A stretch of DNA of 64,000 nt from Allotamlana fucoidanivorans (GTDB taxonomy: Bacteria; Bacteroidota; Bacteroidia; Flavobacteriales; Flavobacteriaceae). Location: assembly GCF_006265225.1 (NCBI RefSeq), contig NZ_VDCS01000001.1:124001-188000 (forward strand), given 5' to 3'. Numbering within the stretch: the first letter of the stretch is position 1; every line of letters starts with the position of its first letter. Positions 1 through 8,663 of this stretch are shown one piece after another. A program made the translations under genes and the position numbers. A model generated the notes under the pieces. It saw only the letters and a list, made by a program, of their open reading frames with translations. It had not been told where the DNA came from and made no database searches.

Positions 1-1256
1 TCCCACTCCGTTAACACAGCAACCGCATGCGAATCTTTACAAGCCTCATAAGGATCAGCCTTTACCTTTAATAAGTTTCTATTTTCTTCTTCCGATCGGG
101 TATTTAAATAATCTAAATCAGCATACATGCGTTCTTCAACCACTTTAGGATCATAAACGGCTATATGCGCTTGTTCATTCAATAAATTATCAGCTACCTG
201 TATCGCAGCAGACTCACGCGTGTCATTAGTATCTTTCTTAAAAGCCCAACCCAAAAAAGTGATCTTTTTCCCAGAAACGGTGTTATAAAGAGTACTGACA
301 ATATTATTTGAAAACCGATTCTTTTGATAATCATTCATGATAATGACTTGTTCCCAGTAATCAGCCACTTCATTCAGCCCATAAGTTTTCGCAATATAAA
401 CAAGATTTAAGATGTCCTTTTGAAAACAGGATCCCCCAAAACCCACAGAAGATTTCAAAAACTTAGAACCAATTCTGGAATCCATACCAATAGCCTTAGC
501 CACTTCGTTAACATCGGCACCCGTTTTTTCACAAAGCACAGATAGCGAATTGATGGAAGACACCCGCTGTGCCAAAAAGGCATTCGCTGTTAATTTAGAC
601 AACTCTGAGGACCACACATTGGTCGTTAAAATACGCTCTTGGGGTACCCAATTTGCATAAATATCGACTAAAGCTTGAATGGCTTGCTTACCTTTATCTG
701 ACATATCCCCTCCAATCAACACACGATCTGGAGCTAATAAATCTTCAATGGCTGTTCCTTCGGCTAAAAACTCCGGGTTCGATAAGATTTGAAACTCCAC
801 CCCGTTTCCAGTATGATCTAAAATATTCTTGATGGCCGAAGCCGTACGCACTGGCAAAGTAGATTTCTCAACAACAATCTTATTGGTTTTAGAAACAGAA
901 GCTATTTGTCGTGCACAGAGCTCAATGTATTTTAAATCGGCTGCCATGCCTTTGCCTTTACCATAGGTTTTGGTAGGCGTATTCACCGAAATAAATATCA
1001 TATCGGCTTCATCAATGGCCTGATCTACATAAGTAGAGAAAAATAAGTTTCTTCCACGAGCCTCTTCAACTACTTTATCCAATCCGGGTTCAAAGACCGG
1101 TAATTTATCTAAATCGTCATCATTCCAGGCGGCTATTCTTGCAGCATTTACATCAACAACCGTGACCTTTATATGTGGGCATTTTTGTGCAATAACGGCC
1201 ATAGTTGGGCCGCCTACGTAGCCTGCGCCGATGCAACAGATATTTTTTATTTTCAT
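1..1256 (-). CDS. ugd: UDP-glucose 6-dehydrogenase (3' end cut by window edge)
   Basis: Oxidises UDP-glucose to UDP-glucuronate with two NAD+, supplying a uronic acid for the neighbouring polysaccharide locus; cytoplasmic. I translated it directly: it starts at the ATG at 1256 and reads open to base 3, about 418 codons, ending in LTEW, which is close to the normal C-terminal region. The Rossmann motif GAGYVGGP is at residues 10-17, SNPEFLAEG near 159-167, and the catalytic cysteine lies in [10 protein letters not shown] (272-281). The order NAD-binding, central, UDP-binding domain is that of the UDPG/GDPM dehydrogenase family. Length and the AGYVGGP form resemble the animal-type/long UDPGDH branch. 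It is the last visible gene of the minus-strand polysaccharide cluster, 36 bp after the GT4 gene. Family assignment is firm; the use of glucuronate in this strain's glycan is inference. Confidence 0.93.
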   Translation of the reverse strand, partial: MKIKNICCIGAGYVGGPTMAVIAQKCPHIKVTVVDVNAARIAAWNDDDLDKLPVFEPGLDKVVEEARGRNLFFSTYVDQAIDEADMIFISVNTPTKTYGKGKGMAADLKYIELCARQIASVSKTNKIVVEKSTLPVRTASAIKNILDHTGNGVEFQILSNPEFLAEGTAIEDLLAPDRVLIGGDMSDKGKQAIQALVDIYANWVPQERILTTNVWSSELSKLTANAFLAQRVSSINSLSVLCEKTGADVNEVAKAIGMDSRIGSKFLKSSVGFGGSCFQKDILNLVYIAKTYGLNEVADYWEQVIIMNDYQKNRFSNNIVSTLYNTVSGKKITFLGWAFKKDTNDTRESAAIQVADNLLNEQAHIAVYDPKVVEERMYADLDYLNTRSEEENRNLLKVKADPYEACKDSHAVAVLTEW

Positions 1257-1292
1257 TTTATTTGTAATATTATATCTTAAAAAAACATAGAA

Positions 1293-2423
1293 TTAATTAG
1301 ACTTTAGCATATCATAAATGTTCTCCAGATCCTTAATGTTATTCTCTAAATTAAATTCTTTATTAAATAAATTAAATGAGTTTTGCTCGAATTTTTGCCT
1401 TAATACGTCATCATCTAATAATTGACATATCCTATCAGACATTTCCATTTCATCAAAATCCTTTATTAAAAATCCGTTATGGCCCTCCTTTACAAGATCT
1501 TTATTACCATCACATTGAGTTACAACACATGCCTTTGATAATGATAAACTTTCAATAATAGAATAAGGTAATCCTTCATATCTAGATGTGGATATATACA
1601 ATTTAGCCTGTTTAATGATTTGTAATATTTTCTCGCGTTCGATCCAGTCTACTAAGGTTACATTAGATTGTAACTCATACTCCTCAATCAATTGATTAAC
1701 TGCATTTTTATTTGGACTATATTCACCCACTCCCATTAAAACTAAATGGATATTAGGTTTCTTTAGTTTCATTCTTTTAATAACTTCTATCATCATTTCA
1801 ATATTTTTCTGAAATGAAGGTCTCCCAACGGAACAAATAAATTCATCTGGTAATTTGAAATCATTAAATTCGCCATCATTTGAATTCATTGGTAAAATAG
1901 AATTGTTAAATAATATGGTTTTGTCGGGATGGTAACCTACTTCGTTTATACCTCGTTCTATTTCAGAATTTGAAGTTGCCAATAAATAGGAATTTACTCT
2001 AGAGAACAAAGACTCTAAAAGCAAAAAGAGTTTTCTTTTTATTTTACTGTTCGTACTTAAATAGGAATACGCATGAGGTGTATGTAACACATTTACTTTA
2101 TAAAACAACGACGCTACTCTTGCGATAATACCTCCTTTAGCACTATGAGCATGGATTATGTCAGGTTTTTCCTTTTTTAAAATTTTTACAGTTTGATAAA
2201 CAGCTTTTATATCTTTAATCAAGTTAATTTCTCTTTGAATATCAATATTAAATTCCTTAATAGAATTACCGTGCTTATCTAAATATTGTTTTTTGTTGGG
2301 GTTACTTTTATGAACAATTATATTTTCTATACATTCTGGATTAATGTTTTCCGAAACTAATCGAAGATAAATCTCCACACCCCCAACTGAATCTAAAACG
2401 TGAGCTACTTTAATTTTTTTCAA
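1293..2423 (-). CDS. GT4-family glycosyltransferase
   Basis: A 376-residue retaining glycosyltransferase of the GT-B fold that should add one sugar to the lipid-linked repeat unit at the cytoplasmic face of the inner membrane. The N-terminal domain begins with VAHVLDSVGGVE (the Gly pair binds the donor), followed by PDIIHAHSAKGG at about 87-98, typical of glycosyl_transf_4. The C-terminal domain has SVGRPSFQKN (198-207) and the EX7E motif EGLPYSIIE (283-291), characteristic of glycosyl_transf_1. No signal peptide or membrane segment is seen. It lies between the beta-helix lipoprotein gene and ugd in the polysaccharide operon. Donor and acceptor cannot be read from sequence. Confidence 0.88.
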   Translation of the reverse strand: MKKIKVAHVLDSVGGVEIYLRLVSENINPECIENIIVHKSNPNKKQYLDKHGNSIKEFNIDIQREINLIKDIKAVYQTVKILKKEKPDIIHAHSAKGGIIARVASLFYKVNVLHTPHAYSYLSTNSKIKRKLFLLLESLFSRVNSYLLATSNSEIERGINEVGYHPDKTILFNNSILPMNSNDGEFNDFKLPDEFICSVGRPSFQKNIEMMIEVIKRMKLKKPNIHLVLMGVGEYSPNKNAVNQLIEEYELQSNVTLVDWIEREKILQIIKQAKLYISTSRYEGLPYSIIESLSLSKACVVTQCDGNKDLVKEGHNGFLIKDFDEMEMSDRICQLLDDDVLRQKFEQNSFNLFNKEFNLENNIKDLENIYDMLKSN

Positions 2424-2473
2424 AATTATATTTTTTAAAAAAATTTATTTAGGAATTAGGAATTTTATAAATA

Positions 2474-3487
2474 TCACTCATTTTCATAGATCTCATTTTG
2501 ATTTATAACCCCGGTTCTTTTCAACTTTCTTTTAGTCAATGTCGAATTGGTTCCTTTTATAACCAATGTATCAATTATACATGGCCTGAAGTCCTCTCCA
2601 ACGTCATAATTAACATAGTATTTTCCTTTACTACCGTTTATATCAATCACAACTTTGCTTATTTCAGAATCAAATGCATTTTTAACCCATAGCCCTGAAA
2701 AATCATATTGTTCTCCTTCAATGCCTCCTTCCATGGGATCCATACCTTCTGATGTCCCCAATCCAAAATTACTTATACTAACATACCCCAAATCAATTTC
2801 ATTTCCCGTCAAATACAGCCCATGCCTATCTGATGATTTAATTATAACCGAATCTAATTTAATATTTTGCGGTTCATTATTGTGTCCGTGTATTATAACC
2901 GCCGCTTTTACATACTTCAAATCAGGAGACGAAGCTAAATCTTCGACTACAATCTTATTTACAGACAAACGTTTTGTCCCCGCATGTATTGAACATCCAA
3001 AATTTCTATTGCCATTAGTGTTTTTATTAACATCCGACTTTAATACCAATTTATCTAAAGTTATATCAACCGATTCCCTTATATATAGTTGGGTAAAAGA
3101 AGTCACATTGCCCAACAATTTAACATTTTCACAGTTTTTTATTACAATTGCACCATTAAAAGTTACGTTGTTTAAATTAAGTTCAATTTGTCTCCTATTT
3201 ATTATATTAAGAGCTCTTGAATAATTTCCTTCAGGAAAAACCAAATTCACCCCACTCTCTGCAACATCAAGAAGTATTTCTAATTTATCTTTTTTTAACT
3301 TAGGATGTATACCAATACTCCTACCAGGAAAAACACCATAACGCCTTATATCATTAATAGCATACGTGCTATCAATCGTGTACAAACTATCTATTTCTTT
3401 TATATCAATATTTTTTCTTTCTGATTTTTTCTCATTACATGAAAAGCTCAACAAAAAAACTATGACCAAACTAAATTTAATTTTCAT
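2474..3487 (-). CDS. Lipoprotein with probable right-handed beta-helix (pectin-lyase-like) fold
   Basis: About 337 residues from the ATG at 3487 (another ATG sits at 3490; a longer reading to 3505 adds non-signal-like residues). The N-terminus MKIKFSLVIVFLLSFSC is a lipoprotein signal with a LSFSC lipobox, so the mature protein is lipid-anchored. The body is rich in short alternating hydrophobic strands with repeated Asn/Ile patterns (for example IELNLNNVTFNGAIVIKN), which resembles right-handed parallel beta-helix proteins such as pectate lyases, glycan depolymerases and epimerases. It overlaps the upstream polymerase/ligase gene by about 11 bp, so it is translationally linked to the polysaccharide cluster. 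A role in trimming, modifying or tethering the surface glycan is an inference. I see no catalytic signature I can name. Confidence 0.6.
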   Translation of the reverse strand: MKIKFSLVIVFLLSFSCNEKKSERKNIDIKEIDSLYTIDSTYAINDIRRYGVFPGRSIGIHPKLKKDKLEILLDVAESGVNLVFPEGNYSRALNIINRRQIELNLNNVTFNGAIVIKNCENVKLLGNVTSFTQLYIRESVDITLDKLVLKSDVNKNTNGNRNFGCSIHAGTKRLSVNKIVVEDLASSPDLKYVKAAVIIHGHNNEPQNIKLDSVIIKSSDRHGLYLTGNEIDLGYVSISNFGLGTSEGMDPMEGGIEGEQYDFSGLWVKNAFDSEISKVVIDINGSKGKYYVNYDVGEDFRPCIIDTLVIKGTNSTLTKRKLKRTGVINQNEIYENE

Positions 3488-4640
3488 CATTACGATAAAT
3501 TGCAAAGGTTAAAAATAAAGCTATGGAATAAACTCCAACCTGTCTTTCAAGTAAATTTTCAACTAATAAGAATAAAAGAATTGAAACTAACAATAAAACC
3601 TGAAGTAAATTCTTTTCTTTTATAGAACGCAACAAAAACAAGGTGAACGGATAAATGAATAAAATGACTCCAATTATTCCGCCCCTTACCAACTCATTTA
3701 AATATTGGTTATGAAGGTTGTAATTTTTATCTATAAATCTATTTTTATCGGGCAAGTATTCAAATTCAGCTTCAGTTTTATAAAAATTCAATAAATCCAC
3801 TTCTATCAGCTTTTGGCTTCCTGTTCCCATAAAATAATCTTTTGTTGATTGAAGTTGCTCTAGTCCTCCAGACCAAATAATTAATCTTGGATCATATTTA
3901 ATCATTTGAAACCTATGCTTTATTGGTAAATCGCTAAAATAAAACAACAAGGAAATGGCAAATAAAAAAGATATAAGTGTCATCATTTTTGTTTTAATTC
4001 CCTTTAGTTCATTATAAAAAACGACTCCAAATGACACAATTACGATCAACAATCCCATCCGAGCGGAAATCAAAAATATTATACATACTGAAAGAAAAAC
4101 ACTAATTATATAATACCCTTTTTTGTGCATTTTAAAAAAGTAATATCCCAATATTATGTTGACAGCAGAGAAAAAACCCAAATATGGCCTTTCGAATCTT
4201 AATATTTCATTTATTTTTCCATAATTTCTTAGTGCTACTTTTTTTCCTTCGGTAAGTAGATAATAATCTATAATTCCGTAAGTAGAAATTAACTGCATTA
4301 TTACAATCCCAAGACAAAGAAATTGACATGCATTTATAAAATTTGTTTTTGAAAAAATCTGGAAAGAAAATGGGATTAAAATTAAAGGAAGTATTAGTTT
4401 GAAAAACTTTAAGTCATCAAAAAAATAACCTTCAGATAAGCTTCTTAACATTATATATAACATGAAAGGTAAGCTATATAACAATGGTTTATATTTTATT
4501 TGACGCCCTTTTATTCCTTCTATAAAAGCAATAACTAATATTAATATCAAACATAGGTTATCAATAAACACAGATAATGGCAAGAATAAAAGTAATACAT
4601 TTAGTATATTTTTTTTTCTTAATAATGACGTAATTTTCAT
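3477..4640 (-). CDS. O-antigen ligase/polymerase family membrane protein (Wzy_C/WaaL-like)
   Basis: A 387-residue polytopic inner-membrane protein with roughly ten hydrophobic segments and one large polar loop in the second half. In that loop the sequence NLHNQYLNELVRGGIIG matches the hallmark H-N-x-x-L-x-x-x-x-x-G-G region of the O-antigen ligase/Wzy_C family (PF04932), with the conserved His just after the large periplasmic segment. Such enzymes either transfer the lipid-linked glycan to an acceptor (ligase) or polymerise repeat units. It overlaps the preceding membrane gene by 4 bp (ATGA-type), so both are co-translated. Having two polymerase/ligase-like genes in tandem suggests one acts as polymerase and the other as ligase; which is which cannot be decided here. 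Confidence 0.75.
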   Translation of the reverse strand: MKITSLLRKKNILNVLLLFLPLSVFIDNLCLILILVIAFIEGIKGRQIKYKPLLYSLPFMLYIMLRSLSEGYFFDDLKFFKLILPLILIPFSFQIFSKTNFINACQFLCLGIVIMQLISTYGIIDYYLLTEGKKVALRNYGKINEILRFERPYLGFFSAVNIILGYYFFKMHKKGYYIISVFLSVCIIFLISARMGLLIVIVSFGVVFYNELKGIKTKMMTLISFLFAISLLFYFSDLPIKHRFQMIKYDPRLIIWSGGLEQLQSTKDYFMGTGSQKLIEVDLLNFYKTEAEFEYLPDKNRFIDKNYNLHNQYLNELVRGGIIGVILFIYPFTLFLLRSIKEKNLLQVLLLVSILLFLLVENLLERQVGVYSIALFLTFAIYRNDEN

Positions 4641-5896
4641 TCGGTATTCTTTAAATGGGATTTAGCACTAAAATAACTATACGCTAAATAAATAAATAAT
4701 AAAACTACAGGTATAACTAGTTTATTGAAATAAGCCATAGTGTATGCATAGCTAGTCCACACTAATAATTGGAAAAACACTATACTGGATATAATTGATT
4801 TACTCTCTATAAATTTTCTTAACAATTCCTGTATGATAGCCACAAAGGATAATAAAAACATATTGACAATTAACGCTAAAGGTAACGGAAATATTCTTAA
4901 CAGAATTGAAGGATAAGCATTGGTCCAACTGACACCTCTACTAGTTACGGATATAAAATCTTCATTCCTCCAAGGCCAAAACTCTAACATTATCAAGTGC
5001 ATTCCTTTCCAAAGTTCAGAAATATCCCAGGTGTTATTTTTACCTAAAAAAACATATTGCTCGGTCACTCCCCAGAATACATGACCCTGCAACCCAAAAG
5101 CTCTATAAAAAACAGATTCCATAGGACTTAAACCCATATATTCAAATGGATTATCTAGTGTATATTTATATAGAACCAAACTAAAGAGTACTACGAAAAC
5201 AATAAGAACATACCTGTTAAATACCCATTTTAATTTGAACTTAATTTTAACCTCTGAAGTATAATATAAGGCAATTAATATCCCAAATATAGAAATCAAA
5301 AAGCCAGTAAATTTTTGTCCTAATAAAATTAAGTACGATAAGTAGAGTAACAAAAAGAATAAGCCTATTTTTTTATTTTTTCTATATATCAAGGCGCTAC
5401 CAAAACCGACAAAAGCCATAACATTACCAATAAGAGGCTTTAAGCTAGGATACTTAGCATATTCCCAAAAATTAAACTTCGTTACTGTGTCAGAAAGTAT
5501 AGGTATTGGTGAATTTAAAAGATTAAAATAGGCCAGAGACAAAATCAGTAAAATAATAATAACACTTAAATCAAAATCTGCTAAAGGTTTTAAGGAAAAC
5601 TTAACCGCTTTTAACCTTTTTAAAATTATTCTGAAAAATTTCTTCCAATAAAGTAATGCTATTAAAGTTGTAATATAAAAGAGTAACAAAACTCCCCCCC
5701 CGTATGCGAAATAACCGTATCTTCCTTGTTCATTAATATAAATTCCCGTTTCTATAACAGTAATTGATAAAAACATCCATATATACTGAATTAAAATCAT
5801 CAAAGAAAGCAGAAAAAGCCCCAACTCCCTTTTCATGAAATAAAACAAAATAGCCAATGCTATTACAGACATTACTATGTTAAATACTAATATCAC
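4637..5896 (-). CDS. Polytopic membrane protein, probable oligosaccharide repeat-unit polymerase (Wzy-like)
   Basis: A 419-residue integral membrane protein with about ten to twelve predicted transmembrane helices and short polar loops, including a longer periplasmic-type stretch around residues 265-330 (contains SPMESVFYRAFGLQGHVFWG). This layout is that of Wzy polymerases, which are highly divergent and usually recognised by topology and context. It overlaps the sialyltransferase-like gene upstream by 4 bp and the WaaL-like gene downstream by 4 bp, so the three are a tight transcriptional block together with the wzx gene. It could also be a glycan-related O-acyltransferase or another transport component, but I see no acyltransferase motif. 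Confidence 0.6.
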   Translation of the reverse strand: MILVFNIVMSVIALAILFYFMKRELGLFLLSLMILIQYIWMFLSITVIETGIYINEQGRYGYFAYGGGVLLLFYITTLIALLYWKKFFRIILKRLKAVKFSLKPLADFDLSVIIILLILSLAYFNLLNSPIPILSDTVTKFNFWEYAKYPSLKPLIGNVMAFVGFGSALIYRKNKKIGLFFLLLYLSYLILLGQKFTGFLISIFGILIALYYTSEVKIKFKLKWVFNRYVLIVFVVLFSLVLYKYTLDNPFEYMGLSPMESVFYRAFGLQGHVFWGVTEQYVFLGKNNTWDISELWKGMHLIMLEFWPWRNEDFISVTSRGVSWTNAYPSILLRIFPLPLALIVNMFLLSFVAIIQELLRKFIESKSIISSIVFFQLLVWTSYAYTMAYFNKLVIPVVLLFIYLAYSYFSAKSHLKNTE

Positions 5897-6900
5897 TCAA
5901 AAATATTGAAATTAAAGCGATTAAATATTGGCTTCATTTTTTTATTATATACCAAAAGTACATTGAAATTTATTTCATTGCGGACAGCCTCATCTGTTTC
6001 GAGGTAAATATTTAGAAAAACGCTCGAATCAAATCCAAATATATGTTTTGATTTCAGTTGATTGAAATACAAATCTTCCAAAGGTGCATCGGAATCTAGA
6101 AAAACCACCTCTTTATCTCCAAATAAATTCGATATAAAAGAATTTTCAACACGCCCCCCGTGCCTGTGTGGTTTGTAGTAGATTTTCTTAGACGTACTGT
6201 AAGAATCAGATTCTGTAATTATTTCGATTAACTCTTTCAATCGTTTAAGGTACATTTCCTTGCCATACATGTTAATATAAGCTTCCTGCCCAACAACTAA
6301 AATAGTTTGACTTAGATCCAAATACCTCTTACTGAACTTTAATTGTTTAGATTTTTCAGGAAACAAACTTATCTCAGGAGATCTTACATATTGTTCTTTT
6401 ACAAAATCATATTCAATACCACTTGAATGGCCTTTGTATAAAATAAAAGGTATGCCATACCATTTAGACAGTAACCACTTGGAATATATTTTAAGTTTAG
6501 AAATGGAATTTATGGTGTGAGAATAGTAGTTTAAAGTACCATCCTCGACTACAACTCCTTTTACATTTTTATTGAACGAGAATAACAAATAATTCGTCAA
6601 TATGTCTTCAATATAACTAAAATATATAGTGATATCCTTCTCATTTTTCAAGTAGCTTATTCTATCAACTATCTTTTTGTACGATTTAATTTTAGCTATT
6701 ATAGCTCTTACAGATTTAATTACACCTGTGGACTGATTGTTAAAAGATTGTTCAACACAAATAACTTTTGAAAAAATAGCTTCGTTGAAATTTAGTTTAC
6801 GACTAGTAATTAAGATATTTTTATCGTGCTTCATTTCTTTAGCTAAAATAGAACTATTTGAAACCTGATTATTAGATAGAGCTATGAACAAGTTTGTCAT
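5893..6900 (-). CDS. Putative sialyltransferase / polysialyltransferase-like glycosyltransferase
   Basis: A 335-residue soluble protein with no signal peptide. It shows the three-box layout of bacterial sialyltransferases of GT-B type: an acidic-acidic-Gly box (VVVEDG, 116-121), a Pro/His box (YKPHRH, 242-247, in the order KPH rather than the usual HP) and a Ser-Ser box (FGFDSSVFLN, 288-297). In known families these correspond to the catalytic acid, the CMP-phosphate-binding His and the CMP-contacting Ser. Its neighbours include NeuB-like, cytidylyltransferase and phosphatase genes that would make a CMP-nonulosonate donor, which supports the call. It overlaps wzx upstream and the wzy-like gene downstream by 4 bp. 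The motifs and context are visible; the actual linkage and donor are inference. An alternative is a related CDP-glycerol or capsule transferase. Confidence 0.62.
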   Translation of the reverse strand: MTNLFIALSNNQVSNSSILAKEMKHDKNILITSRKLNFNEAIFSKVICVEQSFNNQSTGVIKSVRAIIAKIKSYKKIVDRISYLKNEKDITIYFSYIEDILTNYLLFSFNKNVKGVVVEDGTLNYYSHTINSISKLKIYSKWLLSKWYGIPFILYKGHSSGIEYDFVKEQYVRSPEISLFPEKSKQLKFSKRYLDLSQTILVVGQEAYINMYGKEMYLKRLKELIEIITESDSYSTSKKIYYKPHRHGGRVENSFISNLFGDKEVVFLDSDAPLEDLYFNQLKSKHIFGFDSSVFLNIYLETDEAVRNEINFNVLLVYNKKMKPIFNRFNFNIFE

Positions 6901-8132
6901 AATGAAATCTTTTTAGTCTTTGAACACCTTAAGAAATGCAGATATAGGCCAGATATTGCAAATGCTATGGAAGCCCCATACAATCCAAAGTATTTTGTTA
7001 ATAGAAAACAGACTAATAAACTAACGACTCCAGCATTTATTAAAATCTTAGCAATTGATTTATCTTTGTGCCTGATATATAATTTAAAATGATATATCAA
7101 AGAATAATTCATTAAAGCTGAACCAAAAAGTAAAAAAAACAAAATTGGTAAATAATATTGAAAACCCGCTTTGTTTTGCCACATCAAAATAGGTTTTATT
7201 ATTGCGAGAATGATAACAACTGAGACAATTATTTGTAATCTTAAAGATTTTTTAAATTTAAAGAAAAGATCGTTGATTATAGGTTTATTTACTGATTTAA
7301 TGAGTTCAGGCAACTCAAAAGAAATGACAATTGTATTAATATATAAAGTTATCAAAATCGCTATACTTGAAAAAAATGTAAAAATTCCTGTTAGTTCTTC
7401 TCCTAAGTAGTAATTCACAATAAACCTGTTTGAATATTCAATCAATTTCAGAAAGAAAGTAGCAATAAAAAACACAAAAGAAACTTTTATTCCCTCAAAT
7501 ATCCAATTGTAATCAAGACTTATCATATGCAAAGTCTTATAGTTTTTATTCAACAAATAAGCAAAAACATAAATTATTGTAACAAAATTAGCTATTAACC
7601 AAATATTCAATATGTATTCTACGGAAAAGGAATAACCCCATAAGGCCATGCATACAACTAATGAAGACCATCCAGCCGTTCTAATAAACAATAAAATATT
7701 AGCCATCAACACCTTACCAAAACCAACTAATAGTCTATATATCTCTTGAGAAAAGTGCTCTGTAATGCATAATAAAATTATTAATTCAACATAAGGGCTG
7801 GTGTAACTTAAATTTTCAAATATGACTAAACCGCTAACAACAAAAATCAAATAGACAGCAAAATAAAACAAAATAGAAGAGCTTATTTTGTTTCTTATTT
7901 CATCTACCGATACAGTTTTTAAAATATCTCTAACACTAAAGTTATAAAAATCAAGTCCTAAAATAAAAATGGTTAGAGTTATCAATGAGATTATAAGGCT
8001 ATAATTTCCAAAATCAAAATCCGAAAAAACCTTTGACAAAATTGCAAAAACTAAAAACTTGCTCCCTGTACCAGAAATTCTGAGAACTACATTCAATAAT
8101 TTATAAAACGAAAAATACTTCTTGAATATCAA
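6897..8132 (-). CDS. Wzx-type polysaccharide flippase
   Basis: A 411-residue membrane protein with about twelve hydrophobic helices and small connecting loops, matching the polysaccharide biosynthesis/MATE-like export family (PF01943/PF13440). The N-terminal start, with a first helix containing KFLVFAILSKVFSDFDFGNYSL, has the GNY/S-type turn common in Wzx. It should move undecaprenyl-diphosphate-linked repeat units from the cytoplasmic to the periplasmic side before polymerisation. It ends in a 4-bp overlap with the sialyltransferase-like gene and begins 3 bp after the phosphatase gene. A flippase plus Wzy-like and Wzz-like genes means a Wzx/Wzy-dependent route. Confidence 0.8.
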   Translation of the reverse strand: MIFKKYFSFYKLLNVVLRISGTGSKFLVFAILSKVFSDFDFGNYSLIISLITLTIFILGLDFYNFSVRDILKTVSVDEIRNKISSSILFYFAVYLIFVVSGLVIFENLSYTSPYVELIILLCITEHFSQEIYRLLVGFGKVLMANILLFIRTAGWSSLVVCMALWGYSFSVEYILNIWLIANFVTIIYVFAYLLNKNYKTLHMISLDYNWIFEGIKVSFVFFIATFFLKLIEYSNRFIVNYYLGEELTGIFTFFSSIAILITLYINTIVISFELPELIKSVNKPIINDLFFKFKKSLRLQIIVSVVIILAIIKPILMWQNKAGFQYYLPILFFLLFGSALMNYSLIYHFKLYIRHKDKSIAKILINAGVVSLLVCFLLTKYFGLYGASIAFAISGLYLHFLRCSKTKKISL

Positions 8133-8135
8133 TTT

Positions 8136-8657
8136 TTACTGTTTTATTTTTTTTATCAAACCGGATTTATGAAATAATTCAATAATTTCAATTCTATTTT
8201 CTATCAAAATCTTTTCAACAAATTCTCTAAAAACACCTTCACCTCCTTTACGAGTAAGATTCCACTTAACAACTTTCTTTATATATACAGGAGCACTGGA
8301 AGGGCAAGCACTCAATCCTACTTTTTGCAATAAATCATAATCATTTATATCATCTCCAATAAAAGCGACATCTTCCCAGTTTATATTTAAATCTTTAATT
8401 AAATCTTCAGCAATACTTACTTTATCCTTAATTCCTAAATAAACATAATCCATTTTCAGCTTTTCTCCTCTTCGTTTAACAGCCTTAGAATTTTCCCCTG
8501 TGATTATTCCACACGGTATATTTAATTGTCTTGAAAAAAGAACACCAGCACTATCGTAGGTATTAAATTTTTTAAACTCATTTCCTTGTTCATCGTAATA
8601 CATTCCTCCATCGGTCCAAACACCATCTATATCAGTTAGTATAAGTTTTGGTAACAT
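8136..8657 (-). CDS. KdsC-type HAD phosphatase, probable nonulosonate-9-phosphate or related phosphatase
   Basis: A 173-residue HAD superfamily C0 phosphatase. Motif I is TDIDGVWTDG (8-17, nucleophile Asp9 and acid/base Asp11), motif II has Thr53 in IITGENS, the motif III lysine is in the IKDK stretch near 77-79, and motif IV is GDDINDYDLL (101-110). The length and cap-less form are those of KdsC and of the C-terminal domain of NeuA-type proteins. Its position directly after neuB, 6 bp away, makes dephosphorylation of a 9-phosphate nonulosonate the best guess rather than Kdo-8-phosphate. Substrate is inference. Confidence 0.78.
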   Translation of the reverse strand: MLPKLILTDIDGVWTDGGMYYDEQGNEFKKFNTYDSAGVLFSRQLNIPCGIITGENSKAVKRRGEKLKMDYVYLGIKDKVSIAEDLIKDLNINWEDVAFIGDDINDYDLLQKVGLSACPSSAPVYIKKVVKWNLTRKGGEGVFREFVEKILIENRIEIIELFHKSGLIKKIKQ

Positions 8658-8663
8658 GGAAGT

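Noticed and set aside
2655-3224. 189-codon plus-strand reading frame opposite the beta-helix gene
   Set aside because: It is antisense to a gene with a clear lipoprotein signal, begins without a recognisable start region, and has no family-like sequence. It is a shadow frame.
8136-8657. KdsC proper (Kdo-8-phosphate phosphatase)
   Set aside because: The motifs would fit, but it lies in a NeuB/cytidylyltransferase block with no KdsA, KdsB or KdsD near, so a nonulosonate role is more likely. Not proven.
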